From Rutidosis leptorrhynchoides (Eukaryota > Streptophyta > Magnoliopsida > Asterales > Asteraceae), in the NCBI RefSeq assembly GCF_046630445.1, contig NC_092335.1:35800501-35864500 (forward strand): DNA of 64,000 bases, read 5' to 3'. The notes beneath the pieces are model-generated. The model did not search any database, had not been told where the DNA came from, and worked only from the letters and a program-made list of their open reading frames with translations. Positions 48,843 through 62,299 of this stretch are shown here, in pieces; position 1 is the stretch's first letter, and every line of letters begins with the position of its first letter. The position numbers were made by a program, and so were the translations under genes.

Positions 48843-50176
48843 GGGACCACTTGATGTTTTTAGTTAATGGGTGGACCATGGACCTCGACCTATATCATGC
48901 GCTACCGGAACATCTTAGTACCATTTTGTCTTGGTAATGCATGTTTATATATACAACTTTGTTTGTAAAAAATTATAATTTTATGAAATGTAAATTAATT
49001 AAGTAAACCCCATGGCATAGTTTGGTTCAGTTCAATCATAATATACCGGTACAACTTTGGAGTGTTGCCTTCCAAAAATACAAAATCTTTCAAATTTATT
49101 AGATTTTTTTAATTATAATTATTTAAGTATTCAAGGTGATTGAATATTTTTATTTAAATGTACACACCATAATCAATTTATTAAGTTTTTTAACCACGAA
49201 GCAAGGGTCAAGATAAACATATAGTGGAGATCACTCGATGCTGTATGCCTGTATACCTCAAATGTGGATATTGGGCGCGTGTTTTACAGAAAAAGTTTTA
49301 ATTAGATCCGACAAAAAATATAAGGTCCACACTATCATTGTATCATATTGCCTTTCATCATGTTTTATACTTTTCCTTTATGGCGCGAACTGTAGCAATG
49401 GAAAATATAAAAAATCAGTAATGAACGGAGAAAAAGGGACCTGGTAATTTTCGCAATCTTTCGTTTGAAGCCCAAGACTACAAGTTGGTAATTAACTAAT
49501 AATATACTACTCGATCCGTACGTATTTAAGTACGTTTTATTACAAAAGATTTTGAGTTGTTTCATTGTAGATGTCAATTTCTTATTCAAACTAATGTAAA
49601 TACATTTTAGCAGGTATAAAAAAGTTTGATAAACTAATCTAAATACATTTTAGCGGGTATAAAAAAGTTTAATTGATGGATATATAACAAAGTTTCTTAA
49701 TTGATATGCAGAGTAATAAAATTTGTGCTCATTACATTTTGAGTCAAACAGGTACACTTTAATGGGAAGAGAGACCAATTATTTAATATTAATATACACA
49801 TTTTAAAAACATGTTTTCCTTCTCGAAATTGTTATATATATTGTGTAGGTCCACCGACATTGTACATTATATTAAGATTATGTGTTGTGAACGACGTTCG
49901 TTGCGTTCGTTACGACGTTTGTTACGGCGTTTTGGTTACTAGACCGTATCGACTCCGTCCCGTCGTTTAATAAGTCGATCAACAATCAAAAGTCAGGTCA
50001 AATGCAGAAAAGTCGGGTTAACGCCCGTCAAAAGTCAAAAATTCGGTTAAAATCGGTCATAAGTCGGTCAAATGAATCAAAATTGACGTAGTTTAGTGTT
50101 CCCTTTTGTATTATATTAACGATAATGGCGATTATATGTACAAACTTGTCAACGAAAGTATTTTGGTTTTAAGTAT
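48843..50176. other. intergenic, no gene recognised
   Basis: AT-rich DNA. A 40-nt unit (AAACTAATSTAAATACATTT type) is repeated in tandem at 49588-49627 and 49631-49670. A stretch near 49885-50090 has many 'gtcggtcaaa' and 'cgttcgt' steps reminiscent of degraded plant repeats. Confidence 0.55.
49588..49670. repeat. two tandem 40-nt units
   Basis: The copies are spaced 43 bp apart and differ at two positions (one in the 'aatgtaaat/aatctaaat' step, one in 'gcagg/gcggg'). Confidence 0.9.
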
Positions 50177-50183
50177 GTGTATC

Positions 50184-50215
<32 letters not shown>

Positions 50216-50217
50216 CG
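50177..50217 (-). repeat. (TTG)n tail of the LINE
   Basis: On the plus strand a CAA triplet run of about 40 bp. RTE elements end in short tandem repeats and not in poly-A. Confidence 0.75.
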
Positions 50218-50784
50218 AAACCCAATACCACATGCGTGGTGTATGAGGGAGGTGAGATGTAGACAATCCTTCCCCTATCCGAGAATAAAAAAAAGTAGAG
50301 AAAGTCATCCTTCTCTATTCGACGGATAAAGAGATTGCTTCCGAGTAGACCTCCGACCAAATAGTAGGAAATATATATATTTTTTTAAAACATTGTAAAA
50401 TAAAATAAAAAATACAATGAGCCTAAAAATAAAAATAAAAAGAGACGCCATGAAAATGGTAGAATCAAATTTCCATGGGTTTAAAAGCCTGCCTGCAACA
50501 TAAATTTAGGTTCTAAGCGGCAGTCAAGTCGTCACTTAATCGACGCTTGGTGTTGCCTCAATAAATAAAGCCAAGGGACCTTGTAAACCGTACTCGAAAG
50601 GTATGTCAGGTGGAAGTTGTTGCGCGAGCAAAGAGCCAACCACCCGTAACAAATCAAAACATCACTCATGCACCTTTACGGTAGACATCCCCGAAGACAC
50701 ACAGCTAAAAGAATACCAATCAAGCTCAAGAGCAAGGAAGATCGTCCTCAGCCATAAAGACCTCAAGATGCACCGAACGATGCG

Positions 50785-51125
50785 ATACACACACACACCC
50801 GCACAAGCACACACACACACACTCACAGATACATAAACCTATATACATACCTACATACAACCGTGCATAAACATACCTACATGAAACATACCTACGTAGA
50901 TACACACACCTACAAAACAAACAAAACATACATACATACCTACAAAACAACCTAACATACATACAAAGGCAAAAGATACATACATAGACAAAAAAACCCT
51001 ATATTACGAAACCTACATACATACATAGACAAAAAGACCGTACATTATAAAACCTACATACATACATCCATAAATATATGTACATACCATGCTACATACA
51101 CACATACGTGCATACATACACAACC
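50785..51125. repeat. low-complexity ACAC/CATA tract
   Basis: A plus-strand run dominated by (AC)n and then by many CATA and CTACATA steps, nearly free of G over more than 300 bp. Frames through it are not genes. Confidence 0.85.
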
Positions 51126-51279
51126 ATACAAAACCTACTCGTCTACTAGTAATAGTAGTTGTACCTAAAAATAATAGCAATGATAATAAATATAATAATA
51201 ATAATACTAATACTAGTAGTAGTAAATAATAGTTAATAGTATTAATATTAGTAATACCGGTAATATTAATAATTAATAA

Positions 51280-51318
51280 ATAAATAAATAATAAATAATA
51301 AATAATAATAATAATAAT

Positions 51319-51394
<76 letters not shown>

Positions 51395-51402
51395 GTAAAT
51401 AG
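51280..51402. repeat. (AAT)n microsatellite, left of the Stowaway MITE
   Basis: AAT triplet run interrupted by occasional C and G. It continues on the other side of the MITE (51612-51815), so the MITE inserted within it. Confidence 0.9.
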
Positions 51403-51404
51403 TA

Positions 51405-51611
51405 CTCCCTCCGTCTCATTCCAATAGTCCACAGACAAAAAACACGCAGTTTTAGGAAATCCCACTAACTTCATTTCTACACCAATGAAATATCTTCTCT
51501 CTCCAGATCCACCAATGAAATATCTTCTTTTCTTTCTATTTATGGAAGTGGACTATCAGAATGGGACAGCCTAAAATAGAATAATGGCCTATTGGAATGA
51601 GACGGAGGTAG
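51405..51611. mobile_element. Stowaway-like MITE (Tc1/mariner)
   Basis: 207 bp with the typical terminal repeat CTCCCTCCGTCTCATTCC and its inverted partner at the right end, ending in GAGACGGAGGTAG. TA duplications lie at 51403-51404 and 51612-51613. An internal 17-nt phrase CCAATGAAATATCTTCT is repeated. No transposase. Confidence 0.92.
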
Positions 51612-51753
51612 TAATAATAATAATAATAATAGTACAAGTAATAATAGTACTAAGATTACTATAGTATTAATAATAATAATAATACTCCATAATAAATAGT
51701 ATAGAAATAATAATAATAATAATAAATAGTATAATAAATAAATAGTATAGAAA

Positions 51754-51812
<59 letters not shown>

Positions 51813-51815
51813 TAG
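51612..51815. repeat. (AAT)n microsatellite, right of the MITE
   Basis: Triplet-rich tract adjoining the end of the LINE's coding part. Poly-Leu or poly-Ile frames here are spurious. Confidence 0.9.
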
Positions 51816-51837
51816 TAATACATAATAGAAAGTAACC

Positions 51838-53383
51838 CTACTCGACTATTCTTATTCTAGCTCTCCACGCATCCCTATCAGAAGTCATGTCCTCGGTCAA
51901 CGAAAGCTCCCTCATGTCGAATCTTAGTCTATACATCCACCTACGAGTAGGTCTACCCCTTCTCCTTACGCCATCGACCGTGAGTGCCTCAACTCTCCTA
52001 ACCGGGGCAATACGTGGTCATCTCATCACATGCACAAACCATCGAAGACGTTCTTCTCTTAACTTGTCGATGATGCTACTGACTCCAAGGTTTTCCCTAA
52101 ACACACCATTTGGGATCATATCTAGCATAGTTTTACCACACGTCCACCTTAGCATCCTCATTTCTGCCACCTCCATCCTTCTCTCTTGGGCCTTCGTCAT
52201 TGGCCAACATTCTAATCCGTACAACATGGCAGGTATAATTGCCACCTTGATGAATTTCCCTTTCAATTTGAGTGGTATCTTCTTGTCACACAAGACCCCT
52301 TTCGTTGCTCTCCACTTCAACCAACCAACCTTAATACGATGAGTCACGTCCTCGTATATCCTCCCCGATTTATGGAGGACCGAGCCTAGATATCTAAACG
52401 ACTCTTGTGGGTACAAGATCTGGTCCCCAATGTTGATGTTCCCTCCAAGATTTAGTTCATCCTCAGTCCTACCGAATTCACACCTAAGATATTCCTTCTT
52501 TTGTCTACTGATCTGTAGCCCATTTTGTTCTAAGGCCTCCCTCCATTGTTCCAGCCTTCTATTAAGCTCATCCTTTGATTCCGATACAAGCACGATATCA
52601 TCGGAAAAAATCAGACACCAAGGGATGTTCTCTTGTATTCCTCGAGACAGCTCGTTGAGGATCAAAGCGAAAAGGAAAGGACTAAGGGCCGATCCCTGGT
52701 GCAATCCTACTTCTATCGGGAAATACTATGTGTTTTCCACAGGCGTCTGAACGCAGGCCTTTGCCCCATCGTACATATCCATAATAGCTCTAATATATCT
52801 ACTTGGGATACCCCTAACATTAAGGGTCTTCCAAATCAGCTTTCGCGGTACGCAATCATAGGCCTTTTCTAAGTCTAAGAAGACCATCTCTAGACCCTTT
52901 TGTTTCTCCCTATACTTCTCCATAACGCTTCTTAAAATATGAATTGCCTCCATCAAAGAGCGCCCTGGCATGAAACCAAATTGATTTTCTGAAACCGTCG
53001 TTTCGCGTCGAAGTCTAGTCTCGATCACTCTCTCCCAAAACTTCATAGTATGACTAAGTAATTTTATGACTTTATAATTATCACAGATTTGGGCATCCCC
53101 TTTATTTTTGTAGATGGGGATAATCTCGCTGAGTCTCCATTCCGTAGGCATTTTATAACTTCTAAGCGTCTTATTGCAAAGACACGTCAACCACCTGACA
53201 CCATCCTCGCCCAGGCACCGCAACGCCTCTATTGGAATCTGGTCTGGTCCAACTGCTTTGTTTCTACCCATCTTTCGTAGTACCAATCTTACTTCTTCAT
53301 GACTGATTCTCCTACAGAAAATGTTGTTCTGGATTTGTCCTATTCCCAAGTCCTGCGGATCCTCTTAGCGCCCGGGTCCTTCA
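51838..53383 (-). pseudogene. RTE LINE reverse transcriptase, C-terminal part (dead)
   Basis: One continuous minus-strand frame runs from 53349 to the natural TAG stop at 51838-51840 but carries two internal stops: a TAG at 52723-52725 and a TGA near 52015-52017. RT motifs in order: KMGRNKAVGPDQIPIEALR, EWRLSEIIPIYKNKGD, NYKVIKLLSHTMKFWERVI, NQFGFMPGRS, LDLEKAYDCVPR, then GLHQGSALSPFLFALILNEL and the catalytic box FSDDIVLV (usually FADD). The end, RARIRIVE, matches plant RTE proteins. A further stop lies near 53365 in the short piece before element B. The endonuclease is absent. Confidence 0.88.
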
Positions 53384-56300
53384 TGAAATGTCCCGTTCTT
53401 ATTGATTAAAAACGTTCCATATTAATTGATTTCGTTGCGAGGTTTTGACCTCTATATGAGACGTTTTTCAAAGACTGCATTCATTTTTAAAACAAACCAT
53501 AACCTTTATTTCATAGATAAAGGTTTTAAAAAGCTTTACGTAGATTATCAAATAATGATAATCTAAAATATCCTGTTTACACACGACCATTACATAATGG
53601 TTTACAATACAAATATGTTACAACAAAATAAGTTCCTTGAATGCAGTTTTTACACAATATCATACAAGCATGGACTCCAAATCTCGTCCTTATTTAAGTA
53701 TGCGACAGCGGAAGCTCTTAATAATCACCTGAGAATAAACATGCTTAAAACGTCAACAAAAATGTTGGTGAGTTATAGGTTTAACCTATATATATCAAAT
53801 CATAATAATAGACCACAAGATTTCATATTTCAATACACATCCCATACATAGAGATAAAAATCATTCATATGGTGAACACCTGGTAACCGACATTAACAAG
53901 ATGCATATATAAGAATATCCCCATCATTCCGGGACACCCTTCGGATATGATATAAATTTCGAAGTACTAAAGCATCCGGTACTTTGGATGGGGTTTGTTA
54001 GGCCCAATAGATCTATCTTTAGGATTCGCGTCAATTAGGGTGTCTGTTCCCTAATTCTTAGATTACCAGACTTAATAAAAAGGGGCATATTCGATTTCGA
54101 TAATTCAACCATAGAATGTAGTTTCACGTACTTGTGTCTATTTTGTAAATCATTTATAAAACCTGCATGTATTCTCATCCCAAAAATATTTGATTTTAAA
54201 AGTGGGACTATAACTCACTTTCACAGATTTTTACTTCGTCGGGAAGTAAGACTTGGCCACTGGTTGATTCACGAACCTATAACAATATATACATATATAT
54301 CAAAGTATGTTCAAAATATATTTACAACACTTTTAATATATTTTGATGTTTTAAGTTTATTAAGTCAGCTGTCCTCGTTAGTAACCTACAACTAGTTGTC
54401 CACAGTTAGATGTACAGAAATAAATCGATAAATATTATCTTGAATCAATCCACCACCCAGTGTATACGTATCTCAGTATTGATCACAACTCAAACTATAT
54501 ATATTTTGGAATCAACCTCAACCCTGTATAGCTAACTCCAACATTCACATATAGAGTGTCTATGGTTGTTCCGAAATATATATAGATGTGTCGACATGAT
54601 AGGTCGAAACATTGTATACGTGTCTATGGTATCTCAAGATTACATAATATACAATACAAGTTGATTAAATTATGGTTGGAATAGATTTGTTACCAATTTT
54701 CACGTAGCTAAAATGAGAAAAATTATCCAATCTTGTTTTACCCATAACTTCTTCATTTTAAATCCGTTTTGAGTGAATCAAATTGCTATGGTTTCATATT
54801 GAACTCTATTTTATGAATCTAAACAGAAAAAGTATAGGTTTATAGTCGGAAAAATATGTTACAAGTCGTTTTTGTAAAGGTAGTCATTTCAGTCGAAAGA
54901 ACGACGTCTAGATGACCATTTTAGAAAACATACTTCCACTTTGAGTTTAACCATAATTTTTGGATATAGTTTCATGTTCATAATAACAATCATTTTCTCA
55001 GAATAACAACTTTTAAATCAAAGTTTATCATAGTTTTTAATTAACTAACCCAAAACAGCCCGCGGTGTTACTACGACGGCGTAAATCCGGTTTTACGGTG
55101 TTTTTCGTGTTTCCAGGTTTTAAATCATTAATTTAGCATATTATATAGATATAGAACATGTGTTTAGTTGATTTTAAAAGTCAAGTTAGAAGGATTAACT
55201 TTTGTTTGCGAACAAGTTTAGAATTAACTAAACTATGTTCTAGTGATTACAAGTTTAAACCTTCGAATAAGATAGCTTTATATGTATGAATCGAATGATG
55301 TTATGAACATCATTACTACCTTAAGTTCCTTGGATAAACCTACTGGAAAAGAGAAAAATGGATCTAGCTTCAATGGATCCTTGGATGGCTCGAAGTTCTT
55401 GAAGCAGAATCATGACACGAAAACAAGTTCAAGTAAGATCATCACTTGAAATAAGATTGTTATAGTTATAGAAATTGAACCAAAGTTTGAATATGATTAT
55501 TACCTTGTATTAGAATGATAACCTACTGTAAGAAACAAAGATTTCTTGAGGTTGGATGATCACCTTACAAGATTGGAAGTGAGCTAGCAAACTTGAAAGT
55601 ATTCTTGATTTTATGTAACTAGAACTTGTAGAATATATGAAGAACACTTAGAACTTGAAGATAGAACTTGAGAGAGATCAATTAGATGAAGAAAATTGAA
55701 GAATGAAAGTGTTTTTAGGTGTTTTTGGTCGTTGGTGTATGGATTAGATATAAAGGATATGTAATTTTGTTTTCATGTAAATAAGTCATGAATGATTACT
55801 CATATTTTTGTAATTTTATGAGATATTTCATGCTAGTTGCCAAATGATGGTTCCCACATGTGTTAGGTGACTCACATGGGCTGCTAAGAGCTGATCATTG
55901 GAGTGTATATACCAATAGTACATACATCTAAAAGCTGTGTATTGTACGAGTACGAATACGGGTGCATACGAGTAGAATTGTTGATGAAACTGAACGAGGA
56001 TGTAATTGTAAGCATTTTTGTTAAGTAGAAGTATTTTGATAAGTGTATTGAAGTCTTCCAAAAGTGTATAAATACATATTAAAACACTACATGTATATAC
56101 ATTTTAACTGATTCGTTAAGTCATCGTTAGTCGTTACATGTAAGTGTTGTTTTGAAACCTTTAGATTAACGATCTTGTTAAATGTTGTTAACCCAATGTT
56201 TATAATATCAAATGAGATTTTAAATTATTATATTATCATGATATTATCATGTATGAATATCTCTTAATATGATATATATACATTAAACGTCTTTACAACG

Positions 56301-56635
56301 ATAATCGTTACATATATGTCTCGTTTAAAAATCATTAAGTTAGTAGTCTTGTTTTTACATATGTAGTTCATTGTTAATATACTTAATGATATGTTTACTT
56401 ATCATAGTATCATGTTAACTATATATATATCCATATATATGTCATCATATAGTTTTTACAAGTTTTAACGTTCGTGAATCACCGGTCAACTTGGGTGGTC
56501 AATTGTCTATATGAAACATATTTCAATTAATCAAGTCTTAACAAGTTTGATTGTTTAACATGTTGGAAACATTTAATCATGTAAATATCAATCTCAATTA
56601 ATATATATAAACATGGAAAAGTTCGGGTCACTACA
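53384..56635 (-). repeat. 3' LTR of element B
   Basis: Reads TGTAGTGACCCGAAC...GGGACATTTCA on the minus strand, 3,252 bp. The last five bases of the flank on its outer side are CTTCA; the matching duplication lies outside the window. Confidence 0.93.
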
Positions 56636-56671
56636 GTACCTACCCGTTAAATAAATTTCGTCCCGAAATTT
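56636..56671 (-). other. PPT region of element B
   Basis: TTAACGGGTAGGTAC (complement of 56636-56650) abuts the LTR, preceded by the AAATTTCG-GGA-CGAAATTT inverted repeat (56653-56671). Identical to A. Confidence 0.88.
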
Positions 56672-59600
56672 TAAGCTGTTGAAGGTGTTGACGAATCTTC
56701 TGGAAATAGATGCGGGTATTTCTTCTTCATCTGATCTTCACGCTCCCAGGTGAACTCGGGTCCTCTACGAGCATTCCATCGAACCTTAACAATTGGTATC
56801 TTGTTTTGCTTAAGTCTTTTAACCTCACGATCCATTATTTCGACGGGTTCTTCGATGAATTGAAGTTTTTCGTTGATTTGGATTTCATCTAACGGAATAG
56901 TGAGATCTTCTTTAGCAAAACATTTCTTCAAATTCGAGACGTGGAAAGTGTTATGTACAGCCGCGAGTTGTTGAGGTAACTCAAGTCGGTAAGCTACTGG
57001 TCCGACACGATCAATAATCTTGAATGGTCCAATATACCTTGGATTTAATTTCCCTCGTTTACCAAATCGAACAACGCCTTTCCAAGGTGCAACTTTAAGC
57101 ATGACCATCTCTCCAATTTCAAATTCTATATCTTTTCTTTTAATGTCAGCGTAGCTCTTTTGTCGACTTTGGGCGGTTTTCAACCGTTGTTGAATTTGGA
57201 TGATCTTCTCGGTAGTTTCTTGTATAATCTCCGGACCCGTAATCTGTCTATCCCCCACTTCACTCCAACAAATCGGAGACCTGCACTTTCTACCATAAAG
57301 TGCTTCAAACGGTGCCATCTCAATGCTTGAATGGTAGCTGTTGTTGTAGGAAAATTCTGCTAACGGTAGATGTCGATCCCAACTGTTTCCGAAATCAATA
57401 ACACATGCTCGTAGCATGTCTTCAAGCGTTTGTATCGTCCTTTCGCTCTGCCCATCAGTTTGTGGATGATAGGCAGTACTCATGTCTAGACGAGTTCCTA
57501 ATGCTTGCTGTAATGTCTGCCAGAATCTTGAAATAAATCTGCCATCCCTATCAGAGATAATAGAGATTGGTATTCCATGTCTGGAGACGACTTCCTTCAA
57601 ATACAGTCGTGCTAACTTCTCCATATTGTCATCTTCTCTTATTGGCAGGAAGTGTGCTGATTTGGTGAGACGATCAACTATTACCCAAATAGTATCAAAA
57701 CCACTTGCAGTCCTTGGCAATTTAGTGATGAAATCCATGGTAATGTTTTCCCATTTCCATTCCGGGATTTCGGGTTGTTGAAGTAGACCTGATGGTTTCT
57801 GATGCTCAGCTTTGACCTTAGAACACGTCAAACATTCTCCTACGTATTTAGCAACATCGGCTTTCATACCCAGCCACCAAAAATGTTTCTTGAGATCCTT
57901 GTACATCTTCCCCGTTCCAGGATGTATTGAGTATCTGGTTTTATGAGCTTCTCTAAGTACCATTTCTCTCATATCTCCAAATTTTGGTACCCAAATCCTT
58001 TCAGCCCTATACCGGGTTCCGTCTTCCCGAATATTAAGATGCTTCTCCGATCCTTTGGGTATTTCATCCTTTAAATTTCCCTCTTTTAAAACCCCTTGTT
58101 GCGCCTCCTTTATTTGAGTAGTAAGGTTATTATGAATTATTATATTCATAGATTTTACTCGAATGGGTTCTCTGTCCTTCCTGCTCAAGGCATCGGCTAC
58201 CACATTTGCCTTCCCCGGGTGGTAACGAATCTCAAAGTCGTAATCATTCAATAATCCAATCCACCTACGCTGCCTCATATTCAGTTGTTTCTGATTAAAT
58301 ATGTGTTGAAGACTTTTGTGGTCGGTATATATAATACTTTTGACCCCATATAAGTAGTGCCTCCAAGTCTTTAATGCAAAAACAACCGCGCCTAATTCCA
58401 AATCATGCGTCGTATAATTTTGTTCGTGAATCTTCAATTGTCTAGACGCATAAGCAATCACCTTCGTTCGTTGCATTAATACACAACCGAGACCTTGCTT
58501 TGATGCGTCACAATAAATCACAAAATCATCATTCCCTTCAGGCAATGACAATATAGGTGCCGTAGTTAGCTTTTTCTTCAATAACTGAAACGCTTTCTCT
58601 TGTTCATCATTCCATTCAAATTTCTTCCCTTTATGCGTTAATGCAGTCAAGGGTTTTGCTATTCTGGAAAAGTCTTGGATGAACCTTCTGTAGTAACCAG
58701 CTAGTCCTAAAAACTGGCGTATGTGTTTCGGAGTTTTCGGGGTTTCCCACTTTTCAACAGTTTCTATCTTTGCCGGATCCACCTTAATACCTTCTTTGTT
58801 CACTATGTGACCGAGGAATTGAACTTCTTCCAACCAAAATGCACACTTTGAAAACTTACCGTACAATTCTTCCTTCCTCAATACTTCTAACACCTTTCTC
58901 AAATGTTCACCGTGTTCTTGGTCATTCTTTGAGTAAATTAGTATGTCATCAATGAAAACAATGACAAACTTGTCAAGGTATGGTCCACACACTCGGTTCA
59001 TAAGGTCCATGAACACAGCTGGTGCATTAGTTAAACCAAACGGCATGACCATAAACTCGTAATGACCGTAACGTGTTCTGAAAGCTGTCTTTGGAATATC
59101 ATCTTCTTTCACCCGCATTTGATGATACCCAGAACGTAAGTCAATCTTTGAATAAATAGACGAGCCTTGTAGTTGATCAAATAAGTCGTCGATTCTTGGT
59201 AGTGGGTAGCGGTTCTTGATGGTAAGTTTGTTCAACTCTCGGTAGTCGATACACAACCTGAATGTACCATCTTTCTTCTTGACAAACAAAACAGGAGCTC
59301 CCCACGGTGATGTGCTTGGTCGAATGAAACCACGCTCTAAAAGTTCTTGTAATTGACTTTGCAGTTCTTTCATCTCGCTGGATGCGAGTCTTTAAGGAGC
59401 ACGAGCTATTGGTACAGCTCCTGGTACAAGATCTATTTGAAATTCAACGGATCGATGTGGGGGTAATCCCGGTAATTCTTTCGGAAATACATCGGGAAAT
59501 TCTTTTGCGACGGGAACATCATTGATGCTCTTTTCTTCAGTTTGTACTTTCTCGACGTGTGCTAGAACAGCATAGCAACCTTTTCTTATTAGTTTTTGTG

Positions 59601-61248
59601 CCTTCAAATTACTAATAAGATGTAGCTTCGTGTTGCCCTTTTCTCCGTACACCATTAAGGGTTTTCCTTTTTCTCGTATAATGCGAATTGCATTTTTGTA
59701 ACAAACGATCTCTGCTTTCACTTCTTTCAACCAGTCCATACCGATTATCACATCAAAACTCCCTAACTCTACTGGTATTAAATCAATCTTAAATGTTTCG
59801 CTAACCAGTTTAATTTCTCGATTCCGACATATATTATCTGCTGAAATTAATTTACCATTTGCTAATTCGAGTAAAAATTTACTATCCAAAGGCATCAAGG
59901 GACAACTTAATTTAGCACAAAAATCTCTACTCATATAGCTTCTATCCGCACCCGAATCAAATAAAACGTAAGCAGATTTATTGTCAATAAGAAACGTACC
60001 CGTAACAAGCTCCAGGTCTTCCTGTGCCTCTGCCGCATTAATATTGAAAACTCTTCCGCGGCCTTGTCCATTCGTGTTCTCCTGGTTCGGGCAATTTCTA
60101 ATAATGTGGCCCGGTTTTCCACATTTATAACAAACTACATTGGCATAACTTGCTCCGACACTACTTGCTCTGCCATTACTCGTTCCGACACCATTTGTTC
60201 CTTTCGTTCTATTAACCCCTGGTCCGTAGACCTCACACTTTACCGCGCTATGACCATTTCTTTTACACTTGTTGCAAAATTTGGTGCAGAACCCCGAGTG
60301 ATACTTTTCACACCTTTGGCATAGCTGCTTCTGATTGTTGTTGTTGTTGCGGTTATTATTGTTGTTGGGATGATTGTTGTAGTTGCTGTTGTTGTTGTTG
60401 TTGTTGTTGTTGTTGGGCCGTTTGTTGTAGTTGCGATTGATGTTGCGATTGTTGGGATAATTGTTGCGATTATTGTTGTAATTGCTGTTGTTGTTGTATT
60501 GGTGATTCTTATCACCGTTTTCCTCCCACTTTCTTTTGACTTGCTTCACATTGGCCTCTTCAACAGTCTGTTCTTTAATTCTTTCTTCAATCTGGTTCAC
60601 TAGTTTGTGAGCCATTCTACATGCCTGTTGTATGGAGGCGGGCTCGTGTGAACTTATATCTTCTTGGATTCTTTCCGGTAATCCTTTCACAAATGCGCCG
60701 ATCTTCTCTTCCTCATCTTCGAATGCTCCCGGACACAATAGGCACAATTCTGTGAATCGTCTTTCGTACGTGGTAATATCAAATCCTTGGGTTCGTAACC
60801 CTCTAAGTTCTGTCTTGAGCTTATTGACCTCGGTTCTGGGACGGTATTTCTCGTTCATCAAGTGCTTGAATGCTGACCACGGTAGTGCGTACGCATCGTC
60901 TTGTCCCACTTGCTCTAGATAGGTATTCCACCATGTTAACGCAGAACCTGTGAAGGTATGCGTAGCGTACTTCACTTTGTCCTCTTCAGTACACTTACTT
61001 ATGGCAAACACCGATTCGACCTTCTCGGTCCACCGTTTCAATCCGATCGGTCCTTCGGTTCCATCAAATTCCAAAGGTTTGCAGGCAGTGAATTCTTTGT
61101 AGGTGCATCCTACACGATTTCCTGTACTGCTAGATCCAAGGTTATTGTTGGTATGTAGCGCAGCCTGTACTGCGGCTATGTTTGAAGCTAGAAAAGTACG
61201 AAATTCCTCTTCATTCATATTCACGGTGTGTCGAGTAGTCGGTGCCAT
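56671..61248 (-). CDS. gag-pol region of element B (nearly whole)
   Basis: Gag begins [16 protein letters not shown] at 61248. The gag core ([30 protein letters not shown]), an Asn-rich low-complexity stretch (about 60350-60500), CCHC knuckles ([28 protein letters not shown]) and the protease [10 protein letters not shown] follow. RT holds [20 protein letters not shown] and [10 protein letters not shown], RNase [14 protein letters not shown] and ADALSRK. Integrase has HPGTGK..C..C zinc residues and the core with DRLTKSAHF and [11 protein letters not shown]. The tail [30 protein letters not shown] is chromodomain-like, which in related elements targets integration to marked chromatin. There is about one break. 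Confidence 0.94.
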
Positions 61249-61380
61249 TTCCTTCAAAATAGTCAAATGGAACAAGTTAATCATACAGAATATTAAGAGT
61301 AGTTAATAGTATTTCGTAGCATAATATGAACTCATTTATAAAAGGTTTTTCTTCATATTAGCGTTTTATAAGTTTAAATT

Positions 61381-61401
61381 CGGGTAGTACCTACCCGTTA
61401 A
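61381..61401 (-). promoter_or_regulatory. internal PPT-like motif with inverted repeat (B)
   Basis: The complement of 61387-61401 is TTAACGGGTAGGTAC, identical to B's own 3' PPT motif. With the next bases it forms CGGGTAG-GTA-CTACCCG (61381-61397), as in A. Confidence 0.75.
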
Positions 61402-61589
61402 GTTCATACTTAGTAGCTAATATACAATTCAACTACTACAATTCTATATGAAAAACTGATTATAATAATATTTCGCGTTCAAACTTTTACACAATATTTT
61501 ACAAACTTACAATACCGCTTATTTTACATATAGCATGAAATATAGCACACAATAAATTTGATACAAGATGGTTGTGAAGATAATTCTAG

Positions 61590-62164
61590 CTAGTACACAA
61601 GTCGTTCAGCAAAGGCAATAAAGACACGTAATTCATACGTCCAGAAACAAGTCATGCATTCTGGTTTTACTAGGATTACTTCCCATCCTTGGTCTTGTGG
61701 AACATAACCGTTATGGCCGTTGATAAGACACCGTGTTGTAACGTCGTCAAAGGGACGAGGGTTACGTAATGTCCAACAGTCCCGTAACAATCTAAAAACC
61801 TCATTTCTTACCCCAATTACCGACTCCGTCACTTGTGGGAACGTTTTGTTTAATAGTTGTAGCCCGATGTTCTTGTTCTCACTTTGGTGAGAAGCGAACA
61901 TTACTAATCCGTAAGCATAACATGCTTCTTTATGTTGCATGTTAGCCGCTTTTTTTCTAAATCACGAAGTCCAATATTCGGATATATTGAGTCAAAATAA
62001 TTTCTTAACCCATTGCGTAAAATAGCATTTGGGTTCCCCGCAATATATGCGTCAAAGTAAACACATCGTAACTTATGGATTTCCCAATGTGATATCCCCC
62101 ATCTTTCGAACGAAAGCCTATTATAAACCAAGGCATTCTTGGAACGTTCTTCGAATGTCTTCAT
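61590..62164 (-). pseudogene. captured F-box/Sel1-like ORF inside element B (broken)
   Basis: Corresponds to 7814-8497 of A. The Sel1-like part (HKEACYAYGLVMFASHQSEN) and the Cys-containing tail (PECMTCFWTYELRVF) are the same, with only one or two changed residues in the final 116. The frame is broken in this copy too. See the entry in A for the domain argument. Confidence 0.6.
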
Positions 62165-62299
62165 AAAAAAAAATACTTATTAATACAAGCAATTTTTACA
62201 TATATCATAAAGCATAAGCACACTATATTACATATATTACACCACACGAATACAACTATCTTATTCCGACTCGCTTGTTTCTTCTTCTTCGGTTTTGGT

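Larger units (their letters stand above)
50177..53383 (-). mobile_element. RTE-type LINE, cut by element B
   Basis: The right part (51838-53383) codes for the C-terminal half of an RTE-clade RT protein. The left part (50177-51837) is non-coding and ends, on the minus strand, in TTCGTTGTTGTTG, a (TTG)n tail after a CTATCC..CCTCCCTCATAC block known from plant RTE 3' ends. The long microsatellite-rich stretch between could be an expanded 3' region of the same LINE or a separate piece. The 5' part is missing because element B begins at 53384. Confidence 0.65.
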
